In this document: positions 12,180 to 15,355 of the stretch, piece by piece
Layout of the letters: each line of letters starts with the position of its first letter
Position numbering within the stretch: the first letter of the stretch is position 1
Position numbers and translations under genes: made by a program
DNA from: an uncultured Collinsella sp.
GTDB taxonomy: Bacteria > Actinomycetota > Coriobacteriia > Coriobacteriales > Coriobacteriaceae
Assembly: GCA_900540095.1 (NCBI GenBank)
Contig: UQEO01000042.1
Span: 1 to 15,355 of the forward strand
Reading direction: 5' to 3'
Length of the DNA: 15,355 nt
Notes under the pieces: generated by a model
Databases searched by the model: none
Seen by the model: the letters and a program-made list of their open reading frames with translations, nothing else
What the model was told of the DNA's origin: nothing

Positions 12180-15100
12180 ATGCAGGCAGATTCCGCTCAG
12201 CAGCAGGGCCTTTATCGCCCCGAATTCGACCACGATGCGTGTGGCATCGGCGCGCTCGCCGATATCAACGGTGAGCGCCATCACCAGATTCTGGACGATG
12301 CACTGTCCATTCTGGTCAACTTGGAGCACCGCGGCGGTACGGGACTCGAGAAGAACACCGGCGACGGCGCCGGCATCCTGTTCCAGGTTCCGCATCATTT
12401 TTTTCGCAAAGAGGCTCAAAAGTGCGGCCAGATTCTGCCGGCAGAGGGCGACTATGGCGTGGCCATGCTGTTCTTCCCGCAGGACGACAAGGGCGTAGAG
12501 GATGCCCGCCGCGTGTTTGAGGAGGGCTGCGCCGAGGCCGGCGTGCCGCTGCTTTTTTGGCGCGAGGTGCCGGTCGACCCGCACGATTTGGGCGAGACGG
12601 CCCGCGCCTGCATGCCCACCATCTTGCAGGCCTTCCTGGGCCGTCCGGACGACACGCCGGCGGGCGACGCCTTCGAGCGTCGTCTGTACGTGTGCCGCCG
12701 CACCATCGAGAAGAAGGCCGACGTCGAGTTTGCCCTGCGCGACAAGATCTTCTATGTGTGCTCCATGAGCTCGCGCACCATCGTGTACAAGGGTATGCTG
12801 GTCGCCACGCAGATGCGCCGCTTCTTCATCGATCTCAACGACGCCGCCGTCAAGACGGCCGTGGCGCTCGTCCACTCGCGCTACTCCACCAACACCACGC
12901 CCAGCTGGGAACGCGCGCACCCCAACCGCTTTATCATCCACAACGGCGAGATCAACACCCTCAAGGGCAACGTCAACTGGATTCGCGCTCGCGAACCCAA
13001 CCTGTACAGCCCCGTGCTGCAGCACGATCTTGAGCGCGTGATGCCCATCATCAACCGCGAGGGTTCCGACTCCGCGATTCTGGACAATGTGCTTGAGTTC
13101 CTGGTCATGAACGGTCGCCCGCTTACGCGTGCCGCGTCCATGCTGCTGCCCGAGCCGTGGGACCACAACGACAGCCTGAGTGAGGAACGCCGCGCCTACG
13201 ATGCCTACCAGTCCATGCTCATGGAGCCGTGGGATGGCCCGGCGGCCATCGCCTTTACCGACGGTCGCACGCTGGGTGCCGCCCTCGACCGTAACGGCCT
13301 GCGTCCCGCCCGCTACTATGTGACGCGCGACGGTCGCTTTATGCTGGCAAGCGAGGTGGGCACCATCGAGGTGAGCCCCGAGAACATCCTGACGAGCGGC
13401 TGTCTGGGACCGGGCCAGATGCTCGAGGTTGACTTTGCCCGCGGCTGCGTGATCTACAACGATGAGCTGCGCGCCCGCTATGCCAAGGAAAAACCCTACC
13501 GCGACTGGATTGCCGAGGAGACGCTGACCGTTGACGCGCTCGATGAGCCCGTCGCGCCCACGCCCGCCGAGGATACCGAGGTGCCCGCCGCCGTGCGCAT
13601 GGCCAAGCTCGGGTATCACTGGGATGATGTTGACGAAGTCGTGCGTCCCATGGCCCAGCAGGGCAAGGCGCCGCTCGCCTCGATGGGTATCGATGCGCCG
13701 CTGGCCTGCCTGTCCAAGAAGACGCGCTCATTCTTCGACTACTTCTATCAGCTGTTCGCTCAGGTCACGAACCCGCCGATCGACGCCCTGCGCGAGCATA
13801 TGGTCACTTCGACCACGCTCTACCTGGGCAACCACGGTAACCTGCTCGAGGACTCCCGTACGGCCTGCCAGCTGGTGCGCCTGGAGCGTCCGATGCTGAG
13901 CGAGGAGGAGTTCGAGCGTATCTGCGCCATCGACCGCGTGGGCTTTAAGACCCGCCGTTTCCGTGCCGTCTACCGCCGCGATGCCGGCGAGGGTGCGCTG
14001 CAGGCTGCGCTCAAGCAGCTTGCAGAGGACGTTGAGGCCGCGGTTCGCGACGGCGTGAACATCGTGGTGTTGAGCGATCGCGCCGCTGCGGGCGAGGTGC
14101 CCGTACCGTCGCTGCTCGCCGTGGGCTGCGTGCACAACCACCTGATCCGCGCCGGCGTGCGTACCTTTGCCGACATCGTGGTGGAGTGTGGCGACGCCGT
14201 GTCCCCGCACGACTTTGCGGCGCTGGTGGGCTACTCCGCGAGCGGCATCTATCCGTACAACGCGCATGCGTGCATTCGCGACTTGGCGACGCACGGCGAT
14301 CTGGACGTGACAGCTGAGCAGGGCATCGCCAACTACAACAAGGCTGCGACCGCCGGCATCGTCTCCATCATGTCCAAGATGGGCATCTCCACGGTGCAGA
14401 GCTACCACTCCGCGCAGATCTTCGAGGCCGTGGGCTTCACTCCGGAGTTCGTCAACGCGTACTTCGCCGGCACGGTGAGCCGTGTGGGCGGTATGGGTGT
14501 CGAGGACGTCGAGCGCGAGCAGAATGAGCGCTACGACGCCGCGCTCGCTATCCTTAAGAGCCCGGCTCCCGATCAGCTGCCCACGTTGGGCCTGACCAAG
14601 TGGCGCCCGCTCGGCGGCGAGGATCACCTCATCGATCCGCAGACTGTCTACTTGCTGCAGACCGCCTGCTGTGAGGACAGCTACGACACCTTTAAGGTGT
14701 ACAGCGCCCGCCTGCACCGCACCGGCCGTGCTGTGCGCCTGCGTGACCTGCTGGACTTTAATGCCAGCGGCCGCACTCCGGTGGCACTCGACGAGGTCGA
14801 GTCCGCACTCAACATCGTCCGCCGCTTTAACACCGGCGCCATGTCATATGGCTCCATCAGCAAAGAGGCACACGAGTGCATGGCCATCGCCATGAACCGC
14901 CTGCACGGCCGTTCCAACTCCGGCGAGGGCGGTGAGGATCCGCGTCGCGAGACCCCGTTGGCTAACGGTGACTCCAAGAACTCCGCCATCAAGCAGGTGG
15001 CAAGCGCGCGCTTTGGCGTGACGAGCCGCTACCTGTGCAGTGCCTTCGAGATTCAGATCAAGATGGCCCAGGGCGCCAAGCCCGGCGAGGGCGGTCACCT

Positions 15101-15355
15101 GCCCGGCAAGAAGGTCTACCCCTGGATCGCCGAGGTCCGTCAGTCTACGCCCGGCATCGGCCTGATCTCGCCTCCGCCGCACCACGACATCTACTCTATC
15201 GAGGACCTGGCAGAGCTGATCTTTGACCTTAAGAACGCCAACCCCGGCGCGCGCGTGTCGGTCAAGCTGGTCAGCGAGGCTGGCGTCGGCACCATCGCCA
15301 CCGGTGTGGCCAAGGGTGCTGCCGACAAGATCTTGATCAGCGGCCGCGCTGCATG
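12180..15355 (+). CDS. gltB: Glutamate synthase large subunit (partial, 3' end beyond window)
   Basis: The enzyme transfers the glutamine amide to 2-oxoglutarate, giving two glutamates, with electrons from the small subunit (GltD) or ferredoxin. About 1058 codons are present of an expected 1500 or so. Residues 1-20 form a short propeptide before Cys21 (ACGIGALADI), the N-terminal nucleophile of the class II amidotransferase domain. NLEHRGG (about 47-53), NTGDGAGI (about 58-65) and HSRYSTNT support this domain. A central domain follows, and the FMN-binding synthase domain begins around residue 850, with MSYGSISKEAHE at about 888 and NSGEGGEDPRRE shortly after. The window ends inside this domain, before the iron-sulfur cysteines. 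ATG at 12180 has AGGGGAGGA (12166-12174) five bases upstream. It is divergent from mntH across the 80-bp repeat array. Confidence 0.97.
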   Translation, partial: MQADSAQQQGLYRPEFDHDACGIGALADINGERHHQILDDALSILVNLEHRGGTGLEKNTGDGAGILFQVPHHFFRKEAQKCGQILPAEGDYGVAMLFFPQDDKGVEDARRVFEEGCAEAGVPLLFWREVPVDPHDLGETARACMPTILQAFLGRPDDTPAGDAFERRLYVCRRTIEKKADVEFALRDKIFYVCSMSSRTIVYKGMLVATQMRRFFIDLNDAAVKTAVALVHSRYSTNTTPSWERAHPNRFIIHNGEINTLKGNVNWIRAREPNLYSPVLQHDLERVMPIINREGSDSAILDNVLEFLVMNGRPLTRAASMLLPEPWDHNDSLSEERRAYDAYQSMLMEPWDGPAAIAFTDGRTLGAALDRNGLRPARYYVTRDGRFMLASEVGTIEVSPENILTSGCLGPGQMLEVDFARGCVIYNDELRARYAKEKPYRDWIAEETLTVDALDEPVAPTPAEDTEVPAAVRMAKLGYHWDDVDEVVRPMAQQGKAPLASMGIDAPLACLSKKTRSFFDYFYQLFAQVTNPPIDALREHMVTSTTLYLGNHGNLLEDSRTACQLVRLERPMLSEEEFERICAIDRVGFKTRRFRAVYRRDAGEGALQAALKQLAEDVEAAVRDGVNIVVLSDRAAAGEVPVPSLLAVGCVHNHLIRAGVRTFADIVVECGDAVSPHDFAALVGYSASGIYPYNAHACIRDLATHGDLDVTAEQGIANYNKAATAGIVSIMSKMGISTVQSYHSAQIFEAVGFTPEFVNAYFAGTVSRVGGMGVEDVEREQNERYDAALAILKSPAPDQLPTLGLTKWRPLGGEDHLIDPQTVYLLQTACCEDSYDTFKVYSARLHRTGRAVRLRDLLDFNASGRTPVALDEVESALNIVRRFNTGAMSYGSISKEAHECMAIAMNRLHGRSNSGEGGEDPRRETPLANGDSKNSAIKQVASARFGVTSRYLCSAFEIQIKMAQGAKPGEGGHLPGKKVYPWIAEVRQSTPGIGLISPPPHHDIYSIEDLAELIFDLKNANPGARVSVKLVSEAGVGTIATGVAKGAADKILISGRAA

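Noticed and set aside
12156..13619. 487-codon open frame on the minus strand over gltB
   Set aside because: It lies entirely antisense to the clearly recognisable gltB reading frame; long antisense frames are common in GC-rich genes. The protein is composed of Ala/Gly/His/Val/Arg-rich sequence without any family motif.
13728..14717. 329-codon minus-strand frame over gltB
   Set aside because: Same reason: a shadow of gltB with no recognisable domain and no ribosome site.

Overview
The window is about 15.4 kb of GC-rich bacterial chromosome. Gene content, long GC-rich frames, strong AGGAGG-type ribosome sites, occasional GTG/TTG starts and the ftsE-ftsX arrangement with an extended FtsE suggest a gut actinobacterium of the class Coriobacteriia, probably a Collinsella-like species. 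That assignment is inference from general familiarity, not a database match. The genes are mostly housekeeping; the unusual content is intergenic.

Layout. Positions 1-411 are non-coding and hold one arm-loop-arm copy of a dispersed palindrome (1-56) and a 123-nt rod-like inverted repeat (186-308). ftsE and ftsX (412-2539) overlap and encode the ABC complex that controls septal peptidoglycan hydrolysis; FtsE carries an unusual disordered N-terminal extension of about 175 residues. After a terminator comes rnr (RNase R, 2675-4810) with its own terminator. A serine recombinase (4987-5592) preceded by inverted repeats, a VanZ-like membrane protein (5697-6278) and a Spx/ArsC-type thioredoxin-fold protein (6401-6760) follow. 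A tandem array of hairpins with a 62-bp period (6767-6937) fills the gap to a convergent, unrecognised small gene (6981-7391, minus). Next are tRNA-Gln(CUG) and tRNA-Glu(CUC) with a good promoter and terminator, then a TPR protein overlapping smpB (7929-9306), a second copy of the dispersed palindrome (9319-9385) and a terminator.

A flavin reductase-like protein (9514-10017) and a very short rubredoxin (10106-10249) look like the two halves of a high-molecular-weight rubredoxin encoded separately. The manganese transporter gene mntH (10401-11657) is on the minus strand, with a DtxR/MntR-like dyad upstream. Between mntH and the divergent gltB lies a second tandem hairpin array with an exact 80-bp period (11779-11995); one lone arm of the same family lies beyond the other end of mntH. 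The window ends inside gltB (glutamate synthase large subunit, 12180 onward).

Functional links: RNase R and SmpB both act in ribosome rescue and tmRNA-linked decay and are neighbours in many bacteria; here about 4 kb, including a recombinase, a repeat array and two tRNAs, separates them. The most noteworthy signal is three distinct intergenic palindrome families with the same design: arms of about 15-22 bp, a nearly fixed loop length per family, and, in the two tandem families, paired substitutions that keep the arms complementary.
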